Source of the DNA: Pedobacter antarcticus
GTDB taxonomy: Bacteria > Bacteroidota > Bacteroidia > Sphingobacteriales > Sphingobacteriaceae
DNA: 64,000 nucleotides
Direction of reading: 5' to 3'
Assembly (NCBI RefSeq): GCF_900112985.1
Contig: NZ_FONS01000005.1
Span: 1-64,000, forward strand
Part shown: positions 27,271-35,054 of the stretch, in pieces
How the letters are laid out: each line of letters begins with the position of its first letter
How positions within the stretch are numbered: the stretch's first letter is position 1
The notes under the pieces: model-generated
What the model saw: the letters and a program-made list of their open reading frames with translations, nothing else
Databases searched by the model: none
Told to the model about the DNA's origin: nothing
Program-made: the position numbers and the translations under genes

Positions 27271-27309
27271 AAGACCCGTTCAAGCCTGTTAACAGCGCGA
27301 ACGGGTCTT
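27271..27309 (-). other. Hairpin between the DUF4374 and PepSY genes
   Basis: An 11-bp inverted repeat (AAGACCCGTTC / GAACGGGTCTT) with a 17-nt loop that itself contains CTGTTAACAG. There is no strong U-run on the minus strand after it, so it may stabilise the upstream mRNA or attenuate rather than end transcription. Confidence 0.5.
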
Positions 27310-27326
27310 CATTTAATGGATAATAT

Positions 27327-28556
27327 TTAGTTTAATTTGAAAATGATAGGAGTATTATCACTACCACCTTCTACTTTTAAGCCTTTCTTAAGTGTATCGG
27401 CAATTGGATCGTATTCCCATAGATAAATTGCATCTGCGTTAGGATCATTAACTGCGATATAAGCTTTACCGTCATGAACAACAGCTGATCTGGAGTTCAG
27501 TAAAGGCGGGAAGTTCAGTGTTTTTACAATTTGTTGTGTATTCACATCTACCACCATGTATTGCCACATTGCAGCGTACCACCAGTCATTCCATTCTTTG
27601 ACGTTTGTTGCAGCATTATGTGCATTGATCAGGATCACTTTACCATTACCCAGATCACAAACGCCTAATTGATCGTCATTACCGGTTAATGCAGATACAT
27701 TGAAGAAATATCCCGGATCTATAACGTCACTACCTTCTTTAACTCTAAAGAATCCTGTCGGCATATTTGGCATGTTAGCGCCTAATGCGATTGGATGAGT
27801 TAAGATGAAGGTATTACCCTTGTCAGTTAACTGACTGAAGTATCCGTTTCTCAGTGCGCCGATTGGAGCAGAACGAGAGTCATCACTGGTCACTTTGAAG
27901 TTTTCCAATGAAGGGAAGTCCGCAGAAGCCATGTATGATTTTTCGATATTTACTTTTTTCACCTCATCATATAAACCAAATCCGATTAACAGTTTGTTCC
28001 CTCTGGGAATTACAGAATATATTCTTCTGCTTTGTCCTGCAGGAATTGATTTAGTGTCGAATTCACCTGTTTTAACCACTTTCATGGTCGAAGTATTCAC
28101 AATCGCGTAATTGTTACCACCTCTTGAGCCGAACATCACCTGATCTGCATCCAACCATATATGCCAGCCCAGATATGGATAGGAAAAAGAACTGAATGGA
28201 ATCTCACTGATAGTACTTAACTTATTATTCTCAAATAAATATTTACCGAATTTGCCTTCATTAGGGTCCAGGTGGTAGAAATATTTACCCTTTTGAATGA
28301 TATTCTCACCCCAGGTAAAGATATTCGTTACATCAACACCACTTCCTTTTGGACTGATAGAACCTTCAGTTAGTGAGTTTGCACTCAGGAGGTAATCACT
28401 TTCACCAACGGTAAATAACACAGCGTATTCGCCTTTTGCACCAGGCTCAGGTTCTCCACCGCCACCGTTATCACTTTTTTTACACGAGCTGAAACCAGCA
28501 GCGACTGCTAGTAGCGCAGCCAGGATAAAACCTCGATTTTTAATTGTAGTAAACAT
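27327..28556 (-). CDS. DUF4374 surface lipoprotein (XusB-like siderophore binder)
   Basis: A 409-aa lipoprotein. The signal sequence ends in a lipobox, with lipidation expected at the Cys in GFSSCKK (about residue 25), followed by a glycine-rich linker (NGGGGEPEPG) of the kind seen on surface-exposed Bacteroidota lipoproteins. The mature part looks like a seven- to eight-bladed beta-propeller of DUF4374, the fold of XusB, which captures ferric enterobactin. It lies between the TonB receptor (22 nt upstream) and the PepSY reductase (80 nt downstream), in the same order as xusA-xusB-xusC. Confidence 0.83.
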   Translation of the reverse strand: MFTTIKNRGFILAALLAVAAGFSSCKKSDNGGGGEPEPGAKGEYAVLFTVGESDYLLSANSLTEGSISPKGSGVDVTNIFTWGENIIQKGKYFYHLDPNEGKFGKYLFENNKLSTISEIPFSSFSYPYLGWHIWLDADQVMFGSRGGNNYAIVNTSTMKVVKTGEFDTKSIPAGQSRRIYSVIPRGNKLLIGFGLYDEVKKVNIEKSYMASADFPSLENFKVTSDDSRSAPIGALRNGYFSQLTDKGNTFILTHPIALGANMPNMPTGFFRVKEGSDVIDPGYFFNVSALTGNDDQLGVCDLGNGKVILINAHNAATNVKEWNDWWYAAMWQYMVVDVNTQQIVKTLNFPPLLNSRSAVVHDGKAYIAVNDPNADAIYLWEYDPIADTLKKGLKVEGGSDNTPIIFKLN

Positions 28557-28578
28557 AATTTATAAGCTATTGATTTAA

Positions 28579-30966
28579 TTAATTTGATTGACTGAATGCG
28601 TAACGTAGTTTAATAAAGAAGGATCTTCCTGGTTTTTGCAGCTTGAAATTGTCATAAGCAATGACGTTAGTCAGGTTGCGGCCTTCCAGTGAAATATTGT
28701 ATCTGCCGCCATGCGTTGAGTACGTTAAGGTGGCATTTTGAATGAATTGCTTAGGAATATAATCTTTGGTGTTTTTATCGCCTAGTTTAGACCAGGTTAC
28801 AGAATAATCGTTAATGAACTGCGTAAACCAGTTAAATTGCACGCGAGTGTCTTTGCCGACCAGATCATTTTTTCCAATGCTGAAATCTGCATTTCCGTAT
28901 AACCAGGGTTGATTAGGAACTCTGCTTAGGTAGGTTATATTTTCTCTGACTGTTCCGGCACTATATTGCTGACGATTTACCGCGTTCTGATAGCTCATAT
29001 TCACTAAAACACTAAACAGGTTGTTGTATTCATAGCGAACCTCACCCTCCAGACCGCTAACTTTAATCCCGTCAGTATTGTAGTATTGAGAATAACTGCC
29101 GACAGATCCTGAGGTAGAAGGTGTGGTAATGATATAATCATTGGCATCACGATAAAAACCTGTAGCTTCTGCCGATATTTTACCTGACCCGATTTTATGG
29201 TCATAGTATATACCCAGATTATAATTATTACTGCTTTCTGGTTTCAGGTTCGGGTTGCCCAGGATATCTTCCCTGTTACCATACAATTCGACCAGTTCCG
29301 GTAGACGGTAAGCATGTTCGTAAGAGGCCTTAATACCCAGATTGGAAACGATTTTATAATTCGTCGCGATTCCATATCCGAAATATTGTTTGCTTTGGCT
29401 GGTCGGTACATTATCTGGAGAATAAGTGGTTCCATCAAGGCCGAAGCGTTTTCCGAAGAAATTAGTGGTCAATCGCTGTCCGAATAACTGTTGCTGATAA
29501 CTCAGTCCGGTAATGTTTTTGTTCAGACTGTTCGATCTGTCGTAAGTATTGTTATAAGGATCTATCTCATTATAACTTTCGCGGTAGGAGCGGTTAAAGT
29601 TATGACTCAGGTTAATCTGGTGATTCTCTCCAAGCACATAGCCAAAATTTACTTGTGCAAGGGCGTAGTGTCCTGTGATGTGATTAATCATTGGTTTTTC
29701 ACCCGATAATTCACTTCCCACACGTCTCTCGCGTACCGTTCCATCCCAGTTGTATACATTTCCACTAGTATCGGTTACCACGGTTTTATTTGCGGAGAAA
29801 TTTGCAAAAACACTAGCTGATAATCCGGTAACAAGTAGATTCTCTTTGCGGTAGCGGATGGAAGGAATAATATTATGTCCGCGGGTAAACATCTGACCGA
29901 TGACTTTCTCTTGAGTTGCCCCTGTTTGTCTTTCCTTGTAATTAGATGTATACGTAATACCAGCCACAAAAACGTCAGCCCATTTTTTATTAGATACACC
30001 AGATTCTATCTGACCCATGAAAGATTCATAACCATCATGGAAGCGATTGAGTTTGTCTTTGGTAACGAACTGGCCATTCTCTACAACCCTAAGCAATGCA
30101 TTCGCCTTAGGATTATTATACATTGTATAATTGTTATCTGAAAAGTTATAGTAAGAGGTGATGTTGGTATGGATACCAGTTTTTTTATCCGTAAAACTTC
30201 CAGTTAAAGCTGCACGGTGCGTATTAAAAGAACCGTAACTGTAACTTGCATCTATAGATTTGCCACTGTTGCGCTTGGTTATAATATTAACCGCCCCACC
30301 TAATGCGTCTGAGCCCAAAAACGCCGGAACAACTCCTTTATATATATCTACCCTTTCGGCCAGGTTAACCGGAATATTATTTAGCGTCATGCCGCTTCCG
30401 AATGACTCAAGAGGGATACCGTCAATAAAGAATTTAATATGACTGCCCGATAAGCCGTTAATAGAAAAGTTGAAATCGGATCCCAGACCGCCTTGTTCAC
30501 GGACTTTAACTCCGGCAGAACGGTTAAGCACCTGATTGAGGTCTGCGGTTGTATTGGCATAGTTTTTCAGTTCTACTGAAGTAACCGCAAAACCGGTTTC
30601 CTTTACTTTGCGGACTGAGGTTTTCGCACTGATGGCGACATCGTTCAGCTGCTTAGCGTCTTTCTTTAGTTTGAAGTTCAAAACCAGCTGCTGACCTGTT
30701 TTTAAAGAAATTTGTTTCACTTCCGGGAGATAACCCAGGAAAGAAACCTGCAGGGTGTAGTCGCCCGCTTTTAAATTATTCAACTGGAAACTTCCATCCT
30801 TATCGGATAGCGTTCCTGTTTGTGTGCCTTTGATAGAAACAGAGGCACCGGTAATCAGCTCATCATTATCTCTGATCTGGCCGGAAATACCTGCATTTTG
30901 TTGTGCCAGGACCGGAACTGAGAAGGCAAAAAGAAAGAACAAGAGTATAAATTTTCGATAGCGCAT
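28579..30966 (-). CDS. TonB-dependent siderophore receptor (XusA-like)
   Basis: A 795-aa outer-membrane receptor. A signal peptide (FILLFFLFAFSVPVLAQ) is followed by a carboxypeptidase-regulatory-like domain (ISGQIRDNDELITGASVSIK), a plug (VTSVELKNYANTTADLNQVL, FIDGIPLESFG, VNIITKR) and a 22-strand-type barrel ending in a Phe-rich strand. It imports a ferric siderophore using TonB energy. It heads an operon with the DUF4374 and PepSY genes. A 17-bp motif at 30971-30987, just 5 bp before the start codon, is shared with the other siderophore receptor at 35055-37544 and is a candidate Fur operator. Confidence 0.88.
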   Translation of the reverse strand: MRYRKFILLFFLFAFSVPVLAQQNAGISGQIRDNDELITGASVSIKGTQTGTLSDKDGSFQLNNLKAGDYTLQVSFLGYLPEVKQISLKTGQQLVLNFKLKKDAKQLNDVAISAKTSVRKVKETGFAVTSVELKNYANTTADLNQVLNRSAGVKVREQGGLGSDFNFSINGLSGSHIKFFIDGIPLESFGSGMTLNNIPVNLAERVDIYKGVVPAFLGSDALGGAVNIITKRNSGKSIDASYSYGSFNTHRAALTGSFTDKKTGIHTNITSYYNFSDNNYTMYNNPKANALLRVVENGQFVTKDKLNRFHDGYESFMGQIESGVSNKKWADVFVAGITYTSNYKERQTGATQEKVIGQMFTRGHNIIPSIRYRKENLLVTGLSASVFANFSANKTVVTDTSGNVYNWDGTVRERRVGSELSGEKPMINHITGHYALAQVNFGYVLGENHQINLSHNFNRSYRESYNEIDPYNNTYDRSNSLNKNITGLSYQQQLFGQRLTTNFFGKRFGLDGTTYSPDNVPTSQSKQYFGYGIATNYKIVSNLGIKASYEHAYRLPELVELYGNREDILGNPNLKPESSNNYNLGIYYDHKIGSGKISAEATGFYRDANDYIITTPSTSGSVGSYSQYYNTDGIKVSGLEGEVRYEYNNLFSVLVNMSYQNAVNRQQYSAGTVRENITYLSRVPNQPWLYGNADFSIGKNDLVGKDTRVQFNWFTQFINDYSVTWSKLGDKNTKDYIPKQFIQNATLTYSTHGGRYNISLEGRNLTNVIAYDNFKLQKPGRSFFIKLRYAFSQSN

Positions 30967-30970
30967 TATT

Positions 30971-30987
30971 TTTATTTAGAATGATTA
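30971..30987. promoter_or_regulatory. Candidate Fur-type operator, copy 1
   Basis: TTTATTTAGAATGATTA. The core TTTAGAAT-n-ATTATATA is an imperfect 8-1-8 dyad (6 of 8 positions pair). It is identical over the first 12 bp and the final ATTA to the motif at 37579-37595, which also lies upstream of a siderophore receptor gene. Confidence 0.45.
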
Positions 30988-31121
30988 TATACTCAGCTAG
31001 TAGCGCAACTCTCGCTTTCCGGAAGGTGGTAATCAAAAAAAAATAAAAGATTATGACTATTTTTTTGTCAAATCAGATCGTTTTATGGTGTATGATTTTG
31101 ATAATTAGTGTTTTATGTGGT

Positions 31122-32183
31122 TTATGAAAAATATTTCTTTCTGAACCAAAAAGCAAGATTAACCAGCGCAATGAGCGCAGGTACTTCTACTAAAGGACCG
31201 ATCACCCCTGTAAAAGCCTGCCCCGAGTTAATTCCGAATACACCGATGGCAACAGCAATGGCAAGTTCGAAGTTATTACCGGTTGCGGTAAAAGCGATGG
31301 CTGTGCTTTTGGAATAATCTGCACCAAAATATTTTCCCGTAAAAAAACTGATCACAAACATCAGTGTAAAATAGATGAGCATAGGGATTGCAATTCTCAC
31401 TACGTCCATAGGTATCTGTACAATTAGGCTTCCCTTTAGACTAAACATAACCACAATAGTAAAGAGCAGTGCAATCAGCGTAACCGGTGATATAAAAGGG
31501 ATGAATTTTTCCTGAAACCAGGAGATACCTTTCCATCGGATCAGTACGTTACGGCTGATTATTCCCAGTGCAAATGGAATACCTAAATAAATTCCTGTGC
31601 TTTTGGCAATTTCAGCCACAGTGATATCCACACTTAACGATTTGAGTCCAAAAAGAGGAGGGAGGACAGTTATGAAGAGGTAGGCAAATACACTATAGAA
31701 AGCAACCTGAAAAATGCTGTTCAGTGCAATTAGTCCGGCCGCATACTCTCTATTTCCCTCTGCCAGTTCATTCCAGACTACTACCATAGCAATACACCTG
31801 GCAAGTCCGATGAGAATTAGTCCGGTCATATATTCAGGGTAGTCACTCAGAAAAATAATAGCCAGAAAAAACATTAGAAACGGGCCAATAATCCAGTTTA
31901 GGATCAAAGAGACACTCAATACGCGTGTATCGTTAAACACTCTGCCGATCTGACTATAATTTACTTTAGCCAGTGGAGGGTACATCATAAGGATTAATCC
32001 GATTGCAAGCGGGATGTTAGTTGTTCCTTCCGAAAACGAATTGATATAGTTTGCCGAAGAAGGAATGAAGTTTCCGATGGAGATTCCTGTTACCATAGCC
32101 AGGCCGATCCAGAGTGTCAGATACCGGTCCAGCAGAGTCAATTTTTTTCGTTCGGCAGCGGGTGCGCAGTGATTGGCAGACAT
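31122..32183 (-). CDS. acr3: Arsenite efflux transporter ACR3
   Basis: A 353-aa inner-membrane carrier with about ten hydrophobic helices that exports arsenite. The conserved ACR3 cysteine is present at C130 in [12 protein letters not shown], and the late Glu lies in [10 protein letters not shown]. It is the last gene of a leftward arsenic operon (arsR, DUF6428, arsC, acr3), 35 nt after arsC. Length is normal for ACR3 and it lacks the larger ArsB architecture. The N-terminal [10 protein letters not shown] segment is hydrophilic and probably cytoplasmic. Confidence 0.93.
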   Translation of the reverse strand: MSANHCAPAAERKKLTLLDRYLTLWIGLAMVTGISIGNFIPSSANYINSFSEGTTNIPLAIGLILMMYPPLAKVNYSQIGRVFNDTRVLSVSLILNWIIGPFLMFFLAIIFLSDYPEYMTGLILIGLARCIAMVVVWNELAEGNREYAAGLIALNSIFQVAFYSVFAYLFITVLPPLFGLKSLSVDITVAEIAKSTGIYLGIPFALGIISRNVLIRWKGISWFQEKFIPFISPVTLIALLFTIVVMFSLKGSLIVQIPMDVVRIAIPMLIYFTLMFVISFFTGKYFGADYSKSTAIAFTATGNNFELAIAVAIGVFGINSGQAFTGVIGPLVEVPALIALVNLAFWFRKKYFS

Positions 32184-32218
32184 TTTAGTTTTTTTACGTT
32201 TAATAAAATCTTTCCGGC

Positions 32219-32641
32219 CTAATTATCGGAAAGATACTTTTTGGCGAAATCAGCACAATAAGTTTTGATCTGATCTCTTACGTTCCTGAACTCATCGAAT
32301 ATTTCCTCTGGGGTTCCCGTAGCTTTTGCCGGGTCAGGGAAATTGAAATGGAATCTGGTAGCATCGGTTATGAATAACGGGCAGCTTTCCCGGGCATGAT
32401 CACATACTGTGATCAGATAATCAAAATCAATCGCTTTGTATTCATCCAGCAGATTAGAGGTATGTGCTGAAATATCTATTCCGCTTTCAGCCATGACAGC
32501 CACAGCCTTTGGGTTTACGCCATGTTTCTCTATACCTGCGCTATATATTTCGGCGCGCTCTCCTGCAAAATGACGCAGGAAACCTTCAGCTAACTGGCTG
32601 CGGCAACTGTTACCGGTGCACAGGACTAATATCTTTTTCAT
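32219..32641 (-). CDS. arsC: Arsenate reductase, low-molecular-weight phosphatase type
   Basis: A 140-aa cytoplasmic enzyme reducing arsenate to arsenite, which ACR3 then exports. The P-loop CTGNSCR (C8 to R14) is the CX5R phosphatase motif, and the second and third redox cysteines are C80 and C87 in [11 protein letters not shown]. This three-cysteine pattern marks the thioredoxin-linked ArsC class. I take the ATG at 32641, which overlaps the stop of the DUF6428 gene by one base (TAATG), rather than the upstream ATG at 32650. Length is usual. Confidence 0.93.
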   Translation of the reverse strand: MKKILVLCTGNSCRSQLAEGFLRHFAGERAEIYSAGIEKHGVNPKAVAVMAESGIDISAHTSNLLDEYKAIDFDYLITVCDHARESCPLFITDATRFHFNFPDPAKATGTPEEIFDEFRNVRDQIKTYCADFAKKYLSDN

Positions 32642-33072
32642 TAACAGCAACCAGATCCAGGTGCACAGGAAGATCCTTCTCCTTCGGCATTATACATTTC
32701 TATTTTTGGGACCGAATTTGCAGCTGGTTTAGCTGAATCTGCTTTTGGCCCACAAGTGTCTCCTCTTGATAATGCTTTACACTGTGTAAAATCCGGAGAA
32801 AGACTAATTATGAGATCTTCACCGCCTACTTCAAATTGCTGCGGATACAACTGGCGGGTCTCGAAAGCGGTATTTCCGAATTCTATTTTAACGATGGCGT
32901 CGGGATTACCCCCACAATCCACCGAAACAATCGGAGCCTGTTTAATTTCGGTAATATGATAAGAAGGTTTAGCCAAGTTCTCCCCGGCATACCGGAACTG
33001 CAGATGCAAATCAGGATTTTTTTGCAATGTTGATTTGAAGTTCCCCCAGGTCATTTGATTTTGATTGTTCAT
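32641..33072 (-). CDS. DUF6428 family protein of the arsenic operon
   Basis: A 143-aa soluble protein starting MNNQNQMTWGNFKSTLQ. The first 100 residues look like a compact alpha/beta domain (FRYAGENLAKPSYHITEIK, with a later LYPQQFEV segment). The C-terminus is cysteine-rich (TCGPK, then SSCAPGSGCC). It is coupled to arsC through TAATG and starts 41 nt after arsR. A protein of this kind is regularly found between arsR and arsC in Bacteroidota. Paired cysteines suggest arsenite binding or delivery, which is inference. A longer frame from 33123 exists but would overlap arsR. Confidence 0.75.
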   Translation of the reverse strand: MNNQNQMTWGNFKSTLQKNPDLHLQFRYAGENLAKPSYHITEIKQAPIVSVDCGGNPDAIVKIEFGNTAFETRQLYPQQFEVGGEDLIISLSPDFTQCKALSRGDTCGPKADSAKPAANSVPKIEMYNAEGEGSSCAPGSGCC

Positions 33073-33113
33073 AATATTGCAATTTAACGATTGATTTAAA
33101 TAAAAAAAAGGCT

Positions 33114-33443
33114 TTAGCAGCAACTGTCTATTCCTTTATAAGAATTCAGAAATCCTCCGATGAGATTTTCCATAGTTTTCCAGTTTTCCGGATGGATACA
33201 ATAGCAAACACTGACGCCTTCAATCGTACCCTGGATAATTCCTGCATTTTTTAATTCTTTCAAATGCTGGGATATGGTTGCCTGTGCGAGTCCAAGTTCT
33301 TCTACAAGGTCGCCGCAGATACAGGTGTCTGATTTTAGAATCCTCTGCAGGATCGCAATCCGGGCAGGGTGGGCCATAGCTTTTAATAATGTAGCCAGCT
33401 GGTTTTGCTCTGCGGTAAATATTTCAGTTTTTGTAAGTCCCAT
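33114..33443 (-). CDS. arsR: ArsR-family metalloid-responsive repressor
   Basis: A 109-aa winged-helix repressor. The metal-sensing CxC is C41-x-C43 in SDTCICGDL, at the start of the DNA-recognition helices (LGLAQATISQHLKELKNAGI), as in arsenite sensors. A terminal Cys pair (C108, C109) may add ligands. Binding of arsenite should release the operator of this operon. I chose the ATG at 33443; a longer open frame to 33752 is antisense to the DUF4142 gene. It heads the arsenic operon. Confidence 0.92.
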   Translation of the reverse strand: MGLTKTEIFTAEQNQLATLLKAMAHPARIAILQRILKSDTCICGDLVEELGLAQATISQHLKELKNAGIIQGTIEGVSVCYCIHPENWKTMENLIGGFLNSYKGIDSCC

Positions 33444-33618
33444 AATGTATATCGCAATATTACGATGCTTAATCGAGATATCCAAATTTTTCTGAGAAAC
33501 GTCCGGCGGCATTTTAAACAATTCGGCGTTCTGAATGTTAAAAAAGCATTGGCGGCTGATCAAGAGCGCTTTAGCGCTTGTCCGTAAGAAATGAATATCA
33601 ACCTTAACTACAATAAAG

Positions 33619-34281
33619 ATGAAAAGAGAAACATACTTTTTACTGATTCCAATGGCTTTATTAATCATGCAGTCCTGCAGTTCACCAGATAGAAAAGATC
33701 GTGATGAGAGTGAAACTGCAAAATCTGCTGTCGTTGCTAGTACCGCCGACACAACTGACAGAGCTCAGGCCGCTACAGCCGACGTGTCAATGAATGGTGA
33801 CGAAAAGAAATTTGTGCTGAATGCAGCGTCTTCCAGCTTATTGGAAGAGGCAGCGGCGGCAGTGGTTGTTCAGAAATCTCAAAACCAGGAAATCAAAGGC
33901 CTGGCTGACCGGTTAAAAAAGGAATATGCTAAAATTAATATGGATGTGACTAAAATCGCTAGTGGAAAAGGTATGGAAGGGCCTGCACTGTTGTCTGAAG
34001 TGCAGCAGAAACAGGTAGACGATTTAAAAAATCTAAGCGGACGCGCGCTGGATGTCCAGTATCTGAAAATGCAGATTAAAACACAGGCAGATGCAGTGGC
34101 ACTTTATACAGACGGTGCAAAATTGAATAACGCAGACTTACGTTCATTTGCGGCACAGGCCCTGCCGGCAGTTAAAGAAAATTGGGAGGCAGCTAAAAAA
34201 ATAGGTTCAAAATTAAACCTCAGTAATACAAACAATGGTGATGACCTGTTAAACATTAGTCAGGAAGATGTAAAAAAATAA
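33619..34281 (+). CDS. DUF4142 lipoprotein
   Basis: A 220-aa exported protein. The signal peptide ends at a lipobox (LIMQSC, Cys near residue 20), followed by a Ser/Thr/Ala-rich linker and a DUF4142 four-helix domain (about 60-200: FVLNAASSSLLEEAAAAVVV, then LADRLKKEY and ALPAVKENWEAAKK). The fold is ferritin-like and the family function is unknown; stress roles have been proposed. It is divergent from the arsenic operon with 175 bp between starts, and stands alone before a strong terminator. Confidence 0.8.
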   Translation: MKRETYFLLIPMALLIMQSCSSPDRKDRDESETAKSAVVASTADTTDRAQAATADVSMNGDEKKFVLNAASSSLLEEAAAAVVVQKSQNQEIKGLADRLKKEYAKINMDVTKIASGKGMEGPALLSEVQQKQVDDLKNLSGRALDVQYLKMQIKTQADAVALYTDGAKLNNADLRSFAAQALPAVKENWEAAKKIGSKLNLSNTNNGDDLLNISQEDVKK

Positions 34282-34303
34282 GAAAAAACATCGCTTTTAA
34301 AGT

Positions 34304-34344
34304 AGGCTTTATAATGATAAATTCATCATTATAAAGCCTTTTTT
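34304..34344 (+). terminator. Terminator after the DUF4142 gene
   Basis: A perfect 15-bp stem (AGGCTTTATAATGAT / ATCATTATAAAGCCT) with a 6-nt loop and a following T-run. It overlaps the stop codon of the convergent gene at 34329-35024. Confidence 0.85.
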
Positions 34345-35024
34345 GTTTTTGTCCAGCTTACTGCTGCATCAAATAATTTCAAACCATTCTCTTTGAGTAA
34401 AGGGAACGTTGTGTTATCCAAAAACAGCATAGTCCTTCTGGCTGGTGCAATGAAATCATAATCCATTGTTGCACCTTTTTCATACCCGAATATAATTGCT
34501 TTATCAGGCTGGCCTGGCATGGTAGCAATTGTAGCTGCTCCTAACCCGGGTTTCCCCCAGCCCATCGGTTGATCTTTCCTGTAAACCGAGTTAATACCCG
34601 GTTCCAGCCCTGCAGCAAGCGGATGCGGAGCATTAACTATATAGATATAATGTTCTTTTTCTACCTCTCCAAAATCTACACCTTTATGTTTTCCGGTGAA
34701 ACGCAGATCATCCAGGATATCATTTTCCCAGGTTAGCAGCGGGATAGGCAGGTCTTTATATGCACCTCCAAAATCCTGAGAACTCACAGTAGACGAGATG
34801 ATAATCAGGTCATATCCTTTCGCTTTACTGACCGGTTCTGACTGGTCGGCAAGAGTAACCTGATAACCCAGCGAATCGAGTCTTTTTTTTACTAATTCGT
34901 CTACAGGACGGTCACGGTAATCCATGCGTAAAACATAATATATGCTCCCTTTTGAGGCTTTTTTCTGTGCATGCGCCACGCTGAAGGTTAATAATACAAT
35001 GAGTAAGGTTAATGTCTTCTTCAT
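34329..35024 (-). CDS. Secreted protein of unknown function beside a siderophore receptor
   Basis: A 231-aa protein with a signal peptide (LTLLIVLLTFSVAHAQ). The mature part looks like a Rossmann/flavodoxin-type alpha/beta domain (KGSIYYVLRMDYRDRPVDEL, GYDLIIISSTVSSQDF, IYIVNAPHPLAAG), possibly related to ThuA or class I amidotransferase-like folds, but no catalytic triad is evident. It starts 30 nt after the TonB-dependent receptor gene at 35055-37544 and is probably cotranscribed. A periplasmic or surface role in handling the receptor's substrate is possible. I do not recognise the family. Confidence 0.6.
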   Translation of the reverse strand: MKKTLTLLIVLLTFSVAHAQKKASKGSIYYVLRMDYRDRPVDELVKKRLDSLGYQVTLADQSEPVSKAKGYDLIIISSTVSSQDFGGAYKDLPIPLLTWENDILDDLRFTGKHKGVDFGEVEKEHYIYIVNAPHPLAAGLEPGINSVYRKDQPMGWGKPGLGAATIATMPGQPDKAIIFGYEKGATMDYDFIAPARRTMLFLDNTTFPLLKENGLKLFDAAVSWTKTKKAL

Positions 35025-35054
35025 AATTTATTATTTAAGTTTTATTCTTTCAAA

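Noticed and set aside
33444..33752. N-terminal extension of the ArsR gene
   Set aside because: The extra 103 residues are antisense to the DUF4142 gene and would make ArsR abnormally long.
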